DNA from: Streptococcus oralis
GTDB taxonomy: Bacteria > Bacillota > Bacilli > Lactobacillales > Streptococcaceae
Direction: 5' to 3'
Assembly: GCF_019334565.1 (NCBI RefSeq)
Contig: NZ_CP079724.1
Span: 827,001-891,000 of the forward strand
Length of the DNA stretch: 64,000 bases
Shown: positions 17,299-27,027 of the stretch, in pieces
Layout of the letters: every line of letters starts with the position of its first letter
Numbering within the stretch: the first letter of the stretch is position 1
Made by a program: the position numbers and the translations under genes
The notes under the pieces: model-generated
The model's input: the letters and a program-made list of their open reading frames with translations, nothing else
What the model was told of the DNA's origin: nothing
Database searches by the model: none

Positions 17299-18078
17299 AT
17301 GACAAAACACATTCAATGGAACGGAACACTTTCACAAGAAGGATATGACATTTTAAAAGGTGAGGGCGGATGTATCGTTTGCCCCACAAAAGTTGGTTAC
17401 ATTATCATGACGAGCGATAAGGCAGGACTTGAACGCAAATTTGAAGCTAAAGAACGTAACCGTAACAAACCAGGTGTTGTACTTTGTGGTAGCATGGATG
17501 AGCTTCGCGCTTTAGCACAACTCAATCCAGAAATTGAAGCCTTCTACCAAAAACATTGGGACGAAGACATTCTTCTCGGTTGTATCCTTCCTTGGAAACC
17601 AGAAGCCTTTGAGAAACTCGAAGCTTATGGGGATGGTCGTGAAGAACTCATGACAGACGTTCGTGGTACTAGCTGTTTTGTCATCAAATTTGGTAAAGCT
17701 GGTGAACAGTTGGCTGCTAAACTTTGGGAAGAAGGCAAGATGGTCTACGCCTCATCAGCCAACCCATCTGGAAAAGGAAACCGTGGTAAGGTAGAAGGAA
17801 TCGGAGAACGTATCGAAGGAGCAGTGGACCTTGTCATCGAAGCAGATGACTACGTTGCTTCAATCCAACCAGACAAAACGATTGAAACTCGCTACGAGCA
17901 AGGTGTGATGGTTTCTATGGTCGATAAGGACGGAAAACTCATCCCAGAACAAGGAGGAGCACGTTCAATCTCACCAGCACCAGTCGTTATCCGTAAAGGG
18001 CTTGACATTGATAAAATCATGATTCATTTGTCAGATACCTTTAACTCATGGGATTATCGTCAAGGGGAGTATTATTAG
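17299..18078 (+). CDS. Sua5/YciO/YrdC-family protein
   Basis: A 259-residue YrdC-fold protein. True TsaC/Sua5 enzymes make threonylcarbamoyl-AMP for tRNA t6A modification. Here the fold is seen in GGCIVCPTKVGYIIMTSDKAG (about 24-44), the KxR-like cluster KERNRNKPGVVLCGS, and MVYASSANPSGKGNRGKVEGI. It differs from canonical TsaC in the N-terminal motif (usually PTDTVYGL), so this may be a YciO-type paralogue rather than the essential t6A enzyme. The gene lies directly after leuD and ends in a strong terminator, so it probably shares leu-operon transcripts in part. Confidence 0.75.
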   Translation: MTKHIQWNGTLSQEGYDILKGEGGCIVCPTKVGYIIMTSDKAGLERKFEAKERNRNKPGVVLCGSMDELRALAQLNPEIEAFYQKHWDEDILLGCILPWKPEAFEKLEAYGDGREELMTDVRGTSCFVIKFGKAGEQLAAKLWEEGKMVYASSANPSGKGNRGKVEGIGERIEGAVDLVIEADDYVASIQPDKTIETRYEQGVMVSMVDKDGKLIPEQGGARSISPAPVVIRKGLDIDKIMIHLSDTFNSWDYRQGEYY

Positions 18079-18089
18079 GATAAAAAAGA

Positions 18090-18139
18090 AGTCTAGTGTT
18101 AAGAGACATTGAAGCTCCTAACACTGGGCTTTTTTTTTA
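18090..18139 (+). terminator. Intrinsic terminator ending the leu region
   Basis: Twelve-base stem AGTCTAGTGTTA (18090-18101) with TAACACTGGGCT (18119-18130), including three G-U pairs, followed by nine T. Confidence 0.88.
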
Positions 18140-18242
18140 GAATTTCTTTTCTTTTTTAAATAGATATGATATTCTATATATGAAATAGGGTTTTGAAATA
18201 TTAAATACTAACTAGCCTATAATATGAAAATGGAGCTACAAA

Positions 18243-19871
18243 ATGGAAGAAAAATTAAATTATTGGATGATAGTTGCAGGAGGAGGTGGAAAAGTTTGGT
18301 CTTTATTCAAAGAAGAGAATATAGCTTGTATAGATTTCGATTCTAGTTTATCTAATATTTTAGATTACAATAATCCTGAAGAATTGAAGCAAGGAAAGCG
18401 GAGCAATTTATTTATTTGGAAGTTTGCACATGACATAAAAATAAATGATTATATAATAGCTACCTCAGGATTTAACAAAATTTTAGGTATTGGACAATGT
18501 GTGAAAACATATTACTTTGATGAAACAAAAACAGAGTTTAAACATTGTATTGGTGTTAATTGGTTGAAAGTAGATGGTGGATGGGAATACCAAGGTAAAA
18601 AAGGTACAAGACAAACCATCAACTGGGATAGAAATTCAGAACGTATCAATTTATATAAATCTATTATAAATGGTACATACAGAAAAAATATAGAGAAAGT
18701 TGTTATGGATAAAAATATTAACGATTATTTAGATAAATTAAAAAAATCCAAAAACCTCATCCTCCGTGGTGCACCTGGCACAGGAAAAACTTATCTTGCT
18801 AAAGAAATTGCTAAAGAATTAACGGATGGTAACGAAGACCAAATCGGATTTGTACAATTTCACCCATCCTATGATTATACGGATTTTGTGGAGGGTTTAA
18901 GACCGGTATCAAATGGGGATGGAGCTATTGAGTTTAAATTACAGGATGGTATTTTTAAGAAGTTCTGTCAGAGAGCGAAAGAAGCTCAGAAAACTGGAGG
19001 ACAAGATAATTTTGAGGAAGCGTGGGGTAAGCTAACGGATGCTATCAATGAAAAACAAGGACAATACTTCTTCCCTCGTAGTTCTGTTCCAGCTAGTTTA
19101 AATAGTCAAGGGAATGTGAAGTTTGATTCTCCTGTTGCTACCAAAGAAAAAGTGTATCTTTTGTACAAGGGTGAAGATACTAATTTAAAGTACGAAACTT
19201 ATCAAAACATTGTTTTGGATCACATGAAAGAAAGTTATGGATTATGTGATTATGTATCTCCAACGATTGACACAGACAAGAAATTCGTCTTCATCATCGA
19301 TGAAATCAACCGTGGGGAGATTTCTAAGATTTTTGGTGAACTCTTTTTCTCTATCGACCCTGGCTATCGTGGTGAAAAGGGAAGTGTTTCTACCCAGTAT
19401 GCTAATTTACATGAGACTGATGATAAATTTTATATCCCTGAAAATGTCTACATCATCGGAACAATGAATGATATTGACCGTTCAGTAGATACCTTTGATT
19501 TTGCTATGCGTCGTCGTTTCCGTTTTGTTGAAGTTACTGCTGAAAGTCAGTTATACATTCTAGATAACGAACTAGATGGACATGAGGAGGAAGCGAAAAA
19601 ACGTCTAAGAAACTTGAATGCTGCTATCGAAAACGTTCAAGAGCTAAATAGTCATTATCATATCGGACCAAGTTATTTCCTTAAGTTGAAGGATGTGGAT
19701 TTTGACTATGAGTTACTCTGGTCTGATTATATTAAACCGCTCCTAGAAGACTACTTGCGTGGTTCTTATGAAGAAGATGAAACTCTGCAAACATTGAAAA
19801 AAGCATTTGATCTGACAAATAACGAGCAAACAGTTCGGCAAGAGACTGGTGATGATGATGCGGATAACTGA
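18243..19871 (+). CDS. mcrB: McrB-type AAA+ GTPase of a type IV restriction system
   Basis: Motor subunit of a modification-dependent restriction enzyme; recognises methylated DNA and translocates by GTP hydrolysis with McrC as nuclease. In the 542-residue protein, residues about 1-135 resemble an EVE/PUA-like reader domain (YWMIVAGGGGKVWSLF, NDYIIATS...ILGIGQ, GVNWLKVDGGWEY). The AAA+ core begins near 165 with Walker A RGAPGTGKTYLAKEIA (about 175-190), FVQFHPSYDYTDFVEG, Walker B KFVFIIDEINRGEISKIFGELFF, and the McrB signature region TMNDIDRSVDTFDFAMRRRF. The reader domain is AT-rich (one sampled line is about 32% GC). It has its own TATAAT at about 18212 and overlaps mcrC. The EVE assignment is by eye and less certain than the motor. 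Confidence 0.9.
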   Translation: MEEKLNYWMIVAGGGGKVWSLFKEENIACIDFDSSLSNILDYNNPEELKQGKRSNLFIWKFAHDIKINDYIIATSGFNKILGIGQCVKTYYFDETKTEFKHCIGVNWLKVDGGWEYQGKKGTRQTINWDRNSERINLYKSIINGTYRKNIEKVVMDKNINDYLDKLKKSKNLILRGAPGTGKTYLAKEIAKELTDGNEDQIGFVQFHPSYDYTDFVEGLRPVSNGDGAIEFKLQDGIFKKFCQRAKEAQKTGGQDNFEEAWGKLTDAINEKQGQYFFPRSSVPASLNSQGNVKFDSPVATKEKVYLLYKGEDTNLKYETYQNIVLDHMKESYGLCDYVSPTIDTDKKFVFIIDEINRGEISKIFGELFFSIDPGYRGEKGSVSTQYANLHETDDKFYIPENVYIIGTMNDIDRSVDTFDFAMRRRFRFVEVTAESQLYILDNELDGHEEEAKKRLRNLNAAIENVQELNSHYHIGPSYFLKLKDVDFDYELLWSDYIKPLLEDYLRGSYEEDETLQTLKKAFDLTNNEQTVRQETGDDDADN

Positions 19872-21174
19872 TAATCAGCATAGAATTGCTAAAGAAGACT
19901 TTGTCGCTGAATATCCCAAACTAAGTCAAGCTCTTCTTGATAGAACACTGGATAAGCTTTCTAGAGAGGACCGTATCTTTATATTTCCAAATGACCTGCA
20001 ATATTCTCCTGACTTAGATAAGGACCAAAAGATTTTTGAAACAGTCAATCAGAAAATCAAGACTGGAAATGTGATTGGTTTTCTGGGGTGTGGTCAGGAA
20101 AGATTAACGATTTCCTCTCGTTTTTCTAATGAAAGTAACGATCATTTTTTACATTATCTTTTACAAAAGGTTCTCAATATCAATCTGACTAGTTTAGACA
20201 TCGGTCTATCTCAAGAGGATAAACTCTATCAGCTTTTGATTTACCTCTTTCCCAAATATCTGCATGCAGCTCTCCGAAAAGGTCTTTATAAGGAATACCA
20301 GCTATTTTTCCATAACGATAGTCATGTGAAGGGAGTGATAGATGTAGGAAATCATCTTAAGAGGAATGTTCCTTTTATAGGAAATATCGCCTACACAACG
20401 AGAGAGTTTACCTATGATAATCCCCTCATGCAGTTGATCTGTCACACTACTGAATACATTAAGAATCAGAAAAGCATTGGGCAAGAGATCCTTGATAATC
20501 TCTTAACTAGTCGTGAAAATGTGGCAGAAATCGTGCGAGTAACCCCATCTTATAAACTAGCTGATCGTGCTAAGATTATCAGAATGAATAAAATCAAACC
20601 CATCCGACACGCCTACTTCAGAGAGTACAGAAAGTTACAGGAGCTTTGCCTGATGATCCTAAATAGAGAGAAGCATGGGTTAGGATATCAAGAGCAAAAA
20701 ATCCATGGTATTCTCTTTGATGTTGCCTGGCTTTGGGAAGAGTATGTCTACACCTTGTTGCCAAAATATTTTGTACATCCCAGAAATAAGGATAAGACGG
20801 ATGGAATTTCAGTATTTTCTGTTGGGAAACGAAAAGTATATCCAGATTTTTATGACAGAGAACGAAAGACTGTTCTAGATGCAAAATATAAAAAACTGGA
20901 GTTCACTGAAAAAGGAATTAACCGCGAGGACTTGTTCCAGCTGATTTCCTATTCTTATATTTTAGAAGCTGAGAAAGCTGGACTGATTTTTCCTAGTATG
21001 GAGCAGTCAGTAAATAGTGAAATAGGAAAACTAGCTGGCTATGGAGCTCAATTGAAGAAGTGGTCTATCCAAATCCCTCAGAATGCCTCATCCTATAGTG
21101 CATTTTGTAAAATGATGGAAAATTCAGAAGAAAATTTTAAAGCGATTATTGATGAAGAAGTGGGGAGAAAGTAA
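19858..21174 (+). CDS. mcrC: McrC-type nuclease subunit of a type IV restriction system
   Basis: Endonuclease partner of McrB, about 438 residues. The N-terminal part should bind McrB. The C-terminal PD-(D/E)XK nuclease site is visible: KVYPDFYDRERKTVLDAKYKKL, that is PD...DAKYK. A family-typical stretch IHGILFDVAWLWEEYVYTLLPK precedes it. The reading frame has consecutive ATGs at 19849-19858 inside the end of mcrB; I use the last, but any of the four is possible. The overlap with mcrB implies fixed stoichiometry by coupled translation. All active-site residues look intact, so the system is probably functional. Confidence 0.9.
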   Translation: MRITDNQHRIAKEDFVAEYPKLSQALLDRTLDKLSREDRIFIFPNDLQYSPDLDKDQKIFETVNQKIKTGNVIGFLGCGQERLTISSRFSNESNDHFLHYLLQKVLNINLTSLDIGLSQEDKLYQLLIYLFPKYLHAALRKGLYKEYQLFFHNDSHVKGVIDVGNHLKRNVPFIGNIAYTTREFTYDNPLMQLICHTTEYIKNQKSIGQEILDNLLTSRENVAEIVRVTPSYKLADRAKIIRMNKIKPIRHAYFREYRKLQELCLMILNREKHGLGYQEQKIHGILFDVAWLWEEYVYTLLPKYFVHPRNKDKTDGISVFSVGKRKVYPDFYDRERKTVLDAKYKKLEFTEKGINREDLFQLISYSYILEAEKAGLIFPSMEQSVNSEIGKLAGYGAQLKKWSIQIPQNASSYSAFCKMMENSEENFKAIIDEEVGRK

Positions 21175-21241
21175 TCTCTTCGCTTTTTTTGCTATTTATA
21201 TAAGTAATTCCCGAACGATATAATTTGATTGTTAAAAATAT

Positions 21242-21270
21242 TTGACAAAAACTGTACCTTTGTTTATAAT
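21242..21270 (+). promoter_or_regulatory. guaC promoter
   Basis: Perfect TTGACA (21242-21247), 17-base spacer, perfect TATAAT (21265-21270). It starts a leader of about 70 bases. Confidence 0.9.
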
Positions 21271-21276
21271 TAATTA

Positions 21277-21347
21277 AGGAAACGTCGGAAAAGACGTAGG
21301 GATGCGCAAGCATAGGTAGGTCATTACAAAAGAAACGAGACAGCGAT
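21277..21347 (+). ncRNA. Structured 5' leader of guaC
   Basis: Two adjacent hairpins: ACGTC / GACGT closing a GGAAAA loop (21282-21297) and ATGC-GCAA-GCAT with a GNRA tetraloop (21302-21313), then a G/T-rich strand and a purine-rich run to the start codon. The ribosome site is weak (GAG only). I do not recognise it as a known riboswitch class; a regulatory leader is an inference from structure. Confidence 0.4.
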
Positions 21348-22334
21348 ATGTTAAATGAATTTCCAATTTTTGATTATGAAGATATTCAGTTGATCCCAAA
21401 TAAATGTGTCATTAAAAGCCGTGCAGAAGCAGACACGAGTGTCACACTTGGAAATCACACTTTCAAACTACCTGTTGTGCCAGCAAATATGCAGACGATT
21501 TTGGATGAGAACGTAGCAGAGCAACTTGCTAAAGGCGGTTACTTTTACATTATGCATCGTTTTGATGAGGCAGGGCGTATTCCTTTTATCAAACGCATGC
21601 ACGATCAAGGCCTTATTGCATCTATCTCTGTCGGTGTCAAGGATTACGAGTATGATTTTGTTAGCCGACTCAAGGCTGATGCTCCTGAGTATATTACGAT
21701 TGACATTGCTCATGGTCATGCGGATAGTGTGATTTCTATGATTCAACACATCAAGAAAGAATTACCAGATACTTTTGCCATTGCTGGGAATGTGGGAACA
21801 CCAGAAGCTGTGCGTGAACTGGAAAATGCTGGTGCGGATGCTACTAAGGTTGGAATCGGTCCTGGTAAGGTTTGTATCACCAAAGTCAAGACTGGTTTTG
21901 GTACAGGTGGCTGGCAATTGGCTGCCCTACGTTGGTGTGCTAAAGCTGCGCGTAAACCGATCATTGCTGATGGTGGGATTCGTACTCATGGTGATATAGC
22001 CAAGTCTATCCGTTTCGGTGCCAGCATGGTCATGATTGGTTCCCTTTTTGCAGGACATATCGAAAGCCCAGGAAAGACGATTGAAGTCGATGGCGAACAG
22101 TTCAAAGAATACTATGGTTCAGCTTCTCAATATCAAAAAGGAGCCTATAAAAATGTGGAAGGTAAGCGAATCTTACTGCCTGCTAAAGGGCATTTGCAAG
22201 ACACCCTTACTGAGATGGAGCAGGACTTGCAAAGTGCTATCTCTTATGCAGGTGGACGAAAGGTTGCTGACCTCAAACACGTTGATTATGTGATCGTGAA
22301 AAACTCTATCTGGAACGGGGATGCTTCCCACTAA
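21348..22334 (+). CDS. guaC: GMP reductase
   Basis: NADPH-dependent deamination of GMP to IMP, balancing purine pools. The 328-residue protein belongs to the IMPDH/GMPR TIM-barrel family: [18 protein letters not shown] at the N-terminus, [34 protein letters not shown] with the catalytic cysteine, and [30 protein letters not shown] in the phosphate-binding region. It lacks CBS domains and is shorter than IMPDH, which fits GMPR rather than GuaB. It has a consensus promoter and the structured leader described separately. It is followed by the tRNA-Arg promoter. Confidence 0.95.
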   Translation: MLNEFPIFDYEDIQLIPNKCVIKSRAEADTSVTLGNHTFKLPVVPANMQTILDENVAEQLAKGGYFYIMHRFDEAGRIPFIKRMHDQGLIASISVGVKDYEYDFVSRLKADAPEYITIDIAHGHADSVISMIQHIKKELPDTFAIAGNVGTPEAVRELENAGADATKVGIGPGKVCITKVKTGFGTGGWQLAALRWCAKAARKPIIADGGIRTHGDIAKSIRFGASMVMIGSLFAGHIESPGKTIEVDGEQFKEYYGSASQYQKGAYKNVEGKRILLPAKGHLQDTLTEMEQDLQSAISYAGGRKVADLKHVDYVIVKNSIWNGDASH

Positions 22335-22361
22335 TGGACGCTTAGTCTACCCATAAAAAAC

Positions 22362-22390
22362 TTGTTATTAGAGCAAATTTTTGTTATAAT
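22362..22390 (+). promoter_or_regulatory. tRNA-Arg promoter
   Basis: TTGTTA (22362-22367), 17-base spacer, TATAAT (22385-22390); predicted start is 5-6 bases before the mature tRNA. Confidence 0.75.
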
Positions 22391-22401
22391 AAGACAAGTT
22401 T

Positions 22402-22473
22402 CCACCCTTAGTGTAATGGATATCACGTAAGATTCCGGTTCTTGAGATGGGGGTTCGATTCCCTCAGGGTGGA
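22402..22473 (+). tRNA. tRNA-Arg (anticodon CCG)
   Basis: Cloverleaf reads well. Acceptor CCACCCT / AGGGTGG with discriminator A; anticodon stem TAAGA / TCTTG around loop TTCCGGT with anticodon CCG; T arm GGGGG-TTCGATT-CCCTC. CCA is not encoded. It reads the rare arginine codon CGG. Confidence 0.93.
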
Positions 22474-22489
22474 TGTAAATAGCCTAAGA

Positions 22490-22513
22490 AAGCCTTAAAT
22501 AAGGCTTTTTCTT
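22490..22513 (+). terminator. tRNA-Arg intrinsic terminator
   Basis: AAGCCTT (22490-22496), AAAT loop, AAGGCTT (22501-22507), then T-rich tail. Confidence 0.8.
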
Positions 22514-22571
22514 TATCTCGCCCCAAATTTGCCCCTAAAATTGAAAAGTTTATTCTAAAAAATGCTCAAAT

Positions 22572-22613
22572 CCCCTTCACTCCCGTTTTAAAGTGACTCA
22601 GGGGGCTTTTTTT
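22572..22613 (+). terminator. Second weak terminator-like hairpin before rnc
   Basis: CCCC and CACT on the left pair with AGTG and GGGG on the right with an internal loop, followed by seven T. It overlaps the presumed -35 of rnc. The 320-base gene-free stretch 22335-22655 otherwise holds only the tRNA unit and a CCCC-AAATTTG-CCCC motif at 22521-22535. Confidence 0.5.
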
Positions 22614-22621
22614 GATATAAT
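22593..22621 (+). promoter_or_regulatory. rnc promoter
   Basis: GTGACT (22593-22598), 17-base spacer, TATAAT (22616-22621) with TGA directly upstream (extended -10). Confidence 0.65.
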
Positions 22622-22655
22622 AAAAGAGACTTTTATCAGTTAGAAAGAGGTTGGT

Positions 22656-23354
22656 ATGAAAGAATTACAAACTGTACTAAAGAAGCGTTTTGCAATCGAA
22701 TTTGCAGACAAAAACTTACTGGAAACGGCCTTTACTCATACGAGTTATGCCAATGAGCACCGCCTCTTAAAAATTTCACACAATGAGCGCTTGGAATTTT
22801 TAGGAGACGCTGTTCTGCAATTATTGATTTCAGAATATCTTTATAAAAAATATCCTAAGAAACCAGAGGGAGATTTGTCTAAACTCCGTGCTATGATTGT
22901 CCGTGAGGAGAGTTTGGCTGGTTTTGCGCGTGATTGCCAGTTTGATCAGTTTATCAAGCTAGGAAAAGGAGAAGAAAAGTCTGGTGGGCGCAATCGTGAC
23001 ACCATTCTTGGCGATGCTTTTGAAGCCTTTCTGGGAGCGTTGCTTTTAGACAAGGATGTTGCTAGAGTAAAAGAGTTCATCTATCAGGTCATGATTCCCA
23101 AGGTTGAAGCAGGTGACTTTGAAATGATTAAGGATTACAAGACGCACCTTCAAGAGTTACTACAGGTCAATGGAGATGTGGATATTCGCTACCAGGTGAC
23201 CTCTGAGACGGGGCCTGCCCATGACAAGGTTTTTGATGTAGAAGTTCTGGTTGAGGGCAAGAGTATCGGAAAAGGTCAAGGCCGTTCTAAAAAATTGGCA
23301 GAACAAGAGGCCGCCAAAAATGCAGTTGAGAAAGGGCTGGATTCATGTATTTAA
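22656..23354 (+). CDS. rnc: Ribonuclease III
   Basis: Double-strand-specific endoribonuclease for rRNA, mRNA and small-RNA processing. The 232-residue protein has the catalytic signature [17 protein letters not shown] (about 43-59), the metal-binding [14 protein letters not shown] (about 112-125) and a C-terminal dsRBD (about 157-230; [11 protein letters not shown]...[23 protein letters not shown]). The start has AGAAAGAGG upstream. It overlaps smc by 10 bases, a conserved rnc-smc pairing in streptococci. Confidence 0.97.
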   Translation: MKELQTVLKKRFAIEFADKNLLETAFTHTSYANEHRLLKISHNERLEFLGDAVLQLLISEYLYKKYPKKPEGDLSKLRAMIVREESLAGFARDCQFDQFIKLGKGEEKSGGRNRDTILGDAFEAFLGALLLDKDVARVKEFIYQVMIPKVEAGDFEMIKDYKTHLQELLQVNGDVDIRYQVTSETGPAHDKVFDVEVLVEGKSIGKGQGRSKKLAEQEAAKNAVEKGLDSCI

Positions 23355-26300
23355 AGGAGATTGAGATTCAGGGATTCAAGTCCTTTGCTGACAAGACCAA
23401 GGTCGTCTTTGACCAAGGTGTGACAGCTGTCGTTGGGCCCAATGGTTCTGGGAAGTCAAATATCACAGAAAGTTTGCGATGGGCCTTGGGAGAGTCTAGT
23501 GTCAAGAGTCTTCGTGGAGGCAAGATGCCCGACGTTATCTTTGCTGGAACTGAAAGCCGCAAACCACTCAATTATGCCTCTGTTATCGTGACCTTGGACA
23601 ATGAAGATGGCTTCATCAAGGATGCAGGGCAAGTCATTAAGGTAGAACGCCATATCTATCGTAGTGGAGATAGCGAGTATCGAATTGATGGCAAGAAAGT
23701 GCGCTTGCGTGATATTCATGACCTCTTCTTGGATACAGGTTTGGGACGGGATTCCTTCTCCATCATCTCTCAAGGGAAGGTTGAGGAGATTTTTAATTCC
23801 AAGCCAGAGGAACGCCGAGCTATTTTTGAAGAAGCTGCTGGAGTTTTAAAATACAAGACTCGTCGAAAAGAAACAGAAAGCAAACTGCAACAAACTCAAG
23901 ACAATCTCGACCGCTTAGAAGACATTATCTATGAGTTAGACAATCAAATCAAGCCCCTTGCAAAACAAGCCGAGAATGCTCGTAAGTTTCTCGACTTGGA
24001 TGGTCAACGCAAGGCGATTTATTTGGATGTACTGGTTGCCCAAATCAAGGAAAACAAGGCTGAACTGGAGCTGACCGAGGAAGAACTAACTCAGGTTCAG
24101 GAACTTTTGACTAGCTATTACCAAAAACGTGAAGAGTTAGAAGAGGAAAATCAAAGTCTTAAAAAGAAACGTCAGGATCTGCAAGCTGAAATGGCTAAAG
24201 ACCAAGGGAGCTTAATGGATTTGACTAGTTTGATCAGTGACTTAGAGCGAAAACTAGCCCTATCCAAACTGGAATCTGAGCAAGTTGCCCTTAATCAACA
24301 AGAAGCGCAAGCACGTTTGGCGACTCTGGAAGATAAGAGGAAGGCTCTAAGTAAGGAAAAGGCTGAAAAAGAAGGGAATTTGGAACAGTTAGAGGAAAGT
24401 CTAGCTGAAAACAACAAGGAACTCAATCGTTTAGAAGCGGAGTTGTTGGCATTTTCAGATGATCCTGACCAAATGATTGAGCTCTTGCGTGAACGTTTTG
24501 TGGCTCTTTTACAAGAAGAAGCGGATGTCTCAAACCAGTTGACCCGCATCGAGAATGAACTAGAGAACAGCCGTCAGTTATCTCAAAAACAAGCAGATCA
24601 ACTTGAGAAACTGAAAGAACAACTGGCTACAGCTAAAGAGAAGGCCAGTCAACAACAGGCTGAGCTTGAAACTGCCAAGGAGAAAGTTCAGAAATTATTG
24701 GCAGACTACCAAGCTAGTGCCAAGGAACAAGAGGAGCAGAAAGTTTCTTACCAAGCCCAGCAGAGCCAACTCTTTGATTGTCTAGACAGTCTCAAAAACA
24801 AGCAGGCTAGAGCCCAGAGTTTGAAAAACATCCTAAGAAATCATAGTAATTTTTATGCGGGTGTTAAGAGTGTTCTTCAAGAAAAAGCCCGTCTTGGTGG
24901 GATCATTGGTGCAGTCAGTGAACATTTGACCTTTGATGTGCATTATCAAACTGCCCTAGAGATTGCGCTTGGAGCTAGCAGTCAGCATATCATCGTAGAA
25001 GATGAAAATGCGGCAACCAAGGCGATTGATTTCCTCAAACGTAACAGAGCTGGTCGTGCAACCTTTCTTCCACTGACGACTATCAAGGCTCGTACGATTT
25101 CTAGTCAGAATCAAGATGCTATCGCAGCAAGTCCAGGCTTCCTTGGTATGGCTGATGAGTTGGTGTCGTTTGACAAGAGATTAGAAGCCATTTTTAAGAA
25201 TTTGCTAGCTACGACGGCTATCTTTGACACCGTAGAACATGCGCGTACGGCAGCTCGCCAAGTTCGTTATCAGGTTCGCATGGTGACGCTTGATGGTACC
25301 GAATTGCGTACAGGTGGTTCCTACGCGGGTGGTGCTAATCGTCAAAACAATAGTATTTTCATCAAGCCAGAGCTGGAGCAATTACAAAAAGAAATTGCTG
25401 AAGAAGAAGCTAGTTTGCGATCAGAAGAAGAAAGTTTGAAGATATTGCAAGATGAGATGGCGGTATTGGCAGAAAGATTAGAAGCTATCAAATCTCAAGG
25501 CGAGCAAGCTCGTATTCAGGAGCAAGGTTTGTACCTAGCCTATCAACAAACCAATCAGCAGGTCGAAGAACTGGAAACGCTTTGGAAACTTCAAGAAGAG
25601 GAATTAAATCGCCTTACTGAAGGAGATTGGCAAGCGGATAAGGAAAAATGCCAAGAGCGCCTTACTACTATCGCAAGTGAAAAGCAAAATCTAGAAGCTG
25701 AGATTGAAGAGATTAAGTCGAATAAAAACGCTATTCAAGAACGATATCAAAACTTGCAGGAACAGATCTCTCAAGCGCGCTTGCTTAAGTCAGAACTGCA
25801 AGGACAAAAGCGCTATGAAGTGACTGATATTGAACGCCTAGGTAAGGAATTGGATAACCTCAATCTCGAACAAGAGGAAATCCAACGTCTCCTCCAAGAA
25901 AAGGTTGATAATCTTGAGAAGGTTGATACGGATCTGCTAAGTCAGCAGGTGGAAGAGGCCAAAACTCAGAAAACAAACCTCCAACAAGGTTTGATTCGCA
26001 AGCAGTTTGAGTTGGATGATATCGAAGGTCAGCTGGATGATATTGCCAGCCATTTGGATCAGGCTCGCCAGCAGAACGAAGAGTGGATTCGTAAACAAAC
26101 ACGTGCTGAAGCTAAGAAGGAAAAGGTCAGCGAACGCTTGCGCTATCTACAAGCTCAATTAACAGACCAGTACCAGATCAGTTACACAGAGGCTCTAGAA
26201 AAGGCTCATGAACTGGAAAATCTCACTTTGGCAGAGCAAGAGGTTAAAGATCTTGAGAAGGCTATTCGCTCACTCGGTCCTGTCAATATAGAAGCTATTG

Positions 26301-26884
26301 ACCAGTACGAAGAAGTCCACAATCGTTTGGATTTCCTAAATAGTCAACGAGATGATATTTTGTCTGCGAAAAACCTGCTCCTTGAGACCATCACAGAGAT
26401 GAATGATGAGGTTAAGGAACGCTTTAAATCAACCTTTGAAGCTATTCGTGAGTCCTTTAAAGTGACCTTTAGACAGATGTTTGGTGGAGGTCAGGCAGAC
26501 TTGATATTGACTGAAGGCGACCTTTTAACAGCTGGTGTGGAGATTTCTGTTCAACCACCAGGTAAGAAAATCCAGTCTCTCAACCTCATGAGTGGTGGTG
26601 AAAAAGCCCTATCGGCTTTGGCCTTGTTGTTCTCTATCATTCGAGTCAAAACTATTCCTTTTGTTATCTTGGATGAGGTAGAGGCGGCACTGGACGAAGC
26701 CAATGTCAAACGTTTTGGGGATTACCTCAATCGTTTTGACAAGGATAGTCAGTTTATCGTTGTGACCCACCGTAAGGGAACGATGGCGGCAGCGGATTCT
26801 ATCTATGGAGTTACCATGCAAGAATCAGGTGTGTCTAAGATTGTTTCGGTTAAGTTAAAAGACTTGGAAGAAACAGTAGACTAG
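23345..26884 (+). CDS. smc: Chromosome segregation ATPase SMC
   Basis: Core of the SMC-ScpAB condensin that compacts and segregates chromosomes. The 1179-residue protein has an N-terminal head with Walker [15 protein letters not shown] (about 30-43), two long coiled coils (about 170-500 and 670-1010), a hinge around residues 510-660 ([36 protein letters not shown]), and a C-terminal head with signature [19 protein letters not shown] and Walker [17 protein letters not shown]. Full family length with no interruption. It is coupled to rnc by overlap and followed by a strong terminator. Confidence 0.97.
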   Translation: MYLKEIEIQGFKSFADKTKVVFDQGVTAVVGPNGSGKSNITESLRWALGESSVKSLRGGKMPDVIFAGTESRKPLNYASVIVTLDNEDGFIKDAGQVIKVERHIYRSGDSEYRIDGKKVRLRDIHDLFLDTGLGRDSFSIISQGKVEEIFNSKPEERRAIFEEAAGVLKYKTRRKETESKLQQTQDNLDRLEDIIYELDNQIKPLAKQAENARKFLDLDGQRKAIYLDVLVAQIKENKAELELTEEELTQVQELLTSYYQKREELEEENQSLKKKRQDLQAEMAKDQGSLMDLTSLISDLERKLALSKLESEQVALNQQEAQARLATLEDKRKALSKEKAEKEGNLEQLEESLAENNKELNRLEAELLAFSDDPDQMIELLRERFVALLQEEADVSNQLTRIENELENSRQLSQKQADQLEKLKEQLATAKEKASQQQAELETAKEKVQKLLADYQASAKEQEEQKVSYQAQQSQLFDCLDSLKNKQARAQSLKNILRNHSNFYAGVKSVLQEKARLGGIIGAVSEHLTFDVHYQTALEIALGASSQHIIVEDENAATKAIDFLKRNRAGRATFLPLTTIKARTISSQNQDAIAASPGFLGMADELVSFDKRLEAIFKNLLATTAIFDTVEHARTAARQVRYQVRMVTLDGTELRTGGSYAGGANRQNNSIFIKPELEQLQKEIAEEEASLRSEEESLKILQDEMAVLAERLEAIKSQGEQARIQEQGLYLAYQQTNQQVEELETLWKLQEEELNRLTEGDWQADKEKCQERLTTIASEKQNLEAEIEEIKSNKNAIQERYQNLQEQISQARLLKSELQGQKRYEVTDIERLGKELDNLNLEQEEIQRLLQEKVDNLEKVDTDLLSQQVEEAKTQKTNLQQGLIRKQFELDDIEGQLDDIASHLDQARQQNEEWIRKQTRAEAKKEKVSERLRYLQAQLTDQYQISYTEALEKAHELENLTLAEQEVKDLEKAIRSLGPVNIEAIDQYEEVHNRLDFLNSQRDDILSAKNLLLETITEMNDEVKERFKSTFEAIRESFKVTFRQMFGGGQADLILTEGDLLTAGVEISVQPPGKKIQSLNLMSGGEKALSALALLFSIIRVKTIPFVILDEVEAALDEANVKRFGDYLNRFDKDSQFIVVTHRKGTMAAADSIYGVTMQESGVSKIVSVKLKDLEETVD

Positions 26885-26894
26885 TTATCAAATG

Positions 26895-26923
26895 ATAGCA
26901 TCTCTTAGGAGGTGCTATTTTTT
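26895..26923 (+). terminator. smc intrinsic terminator
   Basis: Ten-base stem ATAGCATCTC / GAGGTGCTAT with TTAG loop and a T6 tail. Confidence 0.9.
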
Positions 26924-27012
26924 AAAACTCATAGCTTGAATTGTCCATCAAGGTCAGTTCAGGCGCAAAAAACGACATTTGGGATTTCCTCTTAGCGAAA
27001 AGACTTTCTCTA

Positions 27013-27021
27013 TGATATAAT
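27013..27021 (+). promoter_or_regulatory. Extended -10 promoter of ribF
   Basis: TGATATAAT (27013-27021). Six bases separate the hexamer from the ribF ATG at 27028, so transcription should start at or next to the A of the start codon. No convincing -35 and no ribosome site. Confidence 0.7.
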
Positions 27022-27027
27022 AGTTTC

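Noticed and set aside
22490..22655. Prophage or integrative-element remnant after tRNA-Arg
   Set aside because: No integrase fragment and no duplicated tRNA 3' end in the window; kept only as a low-interest note.
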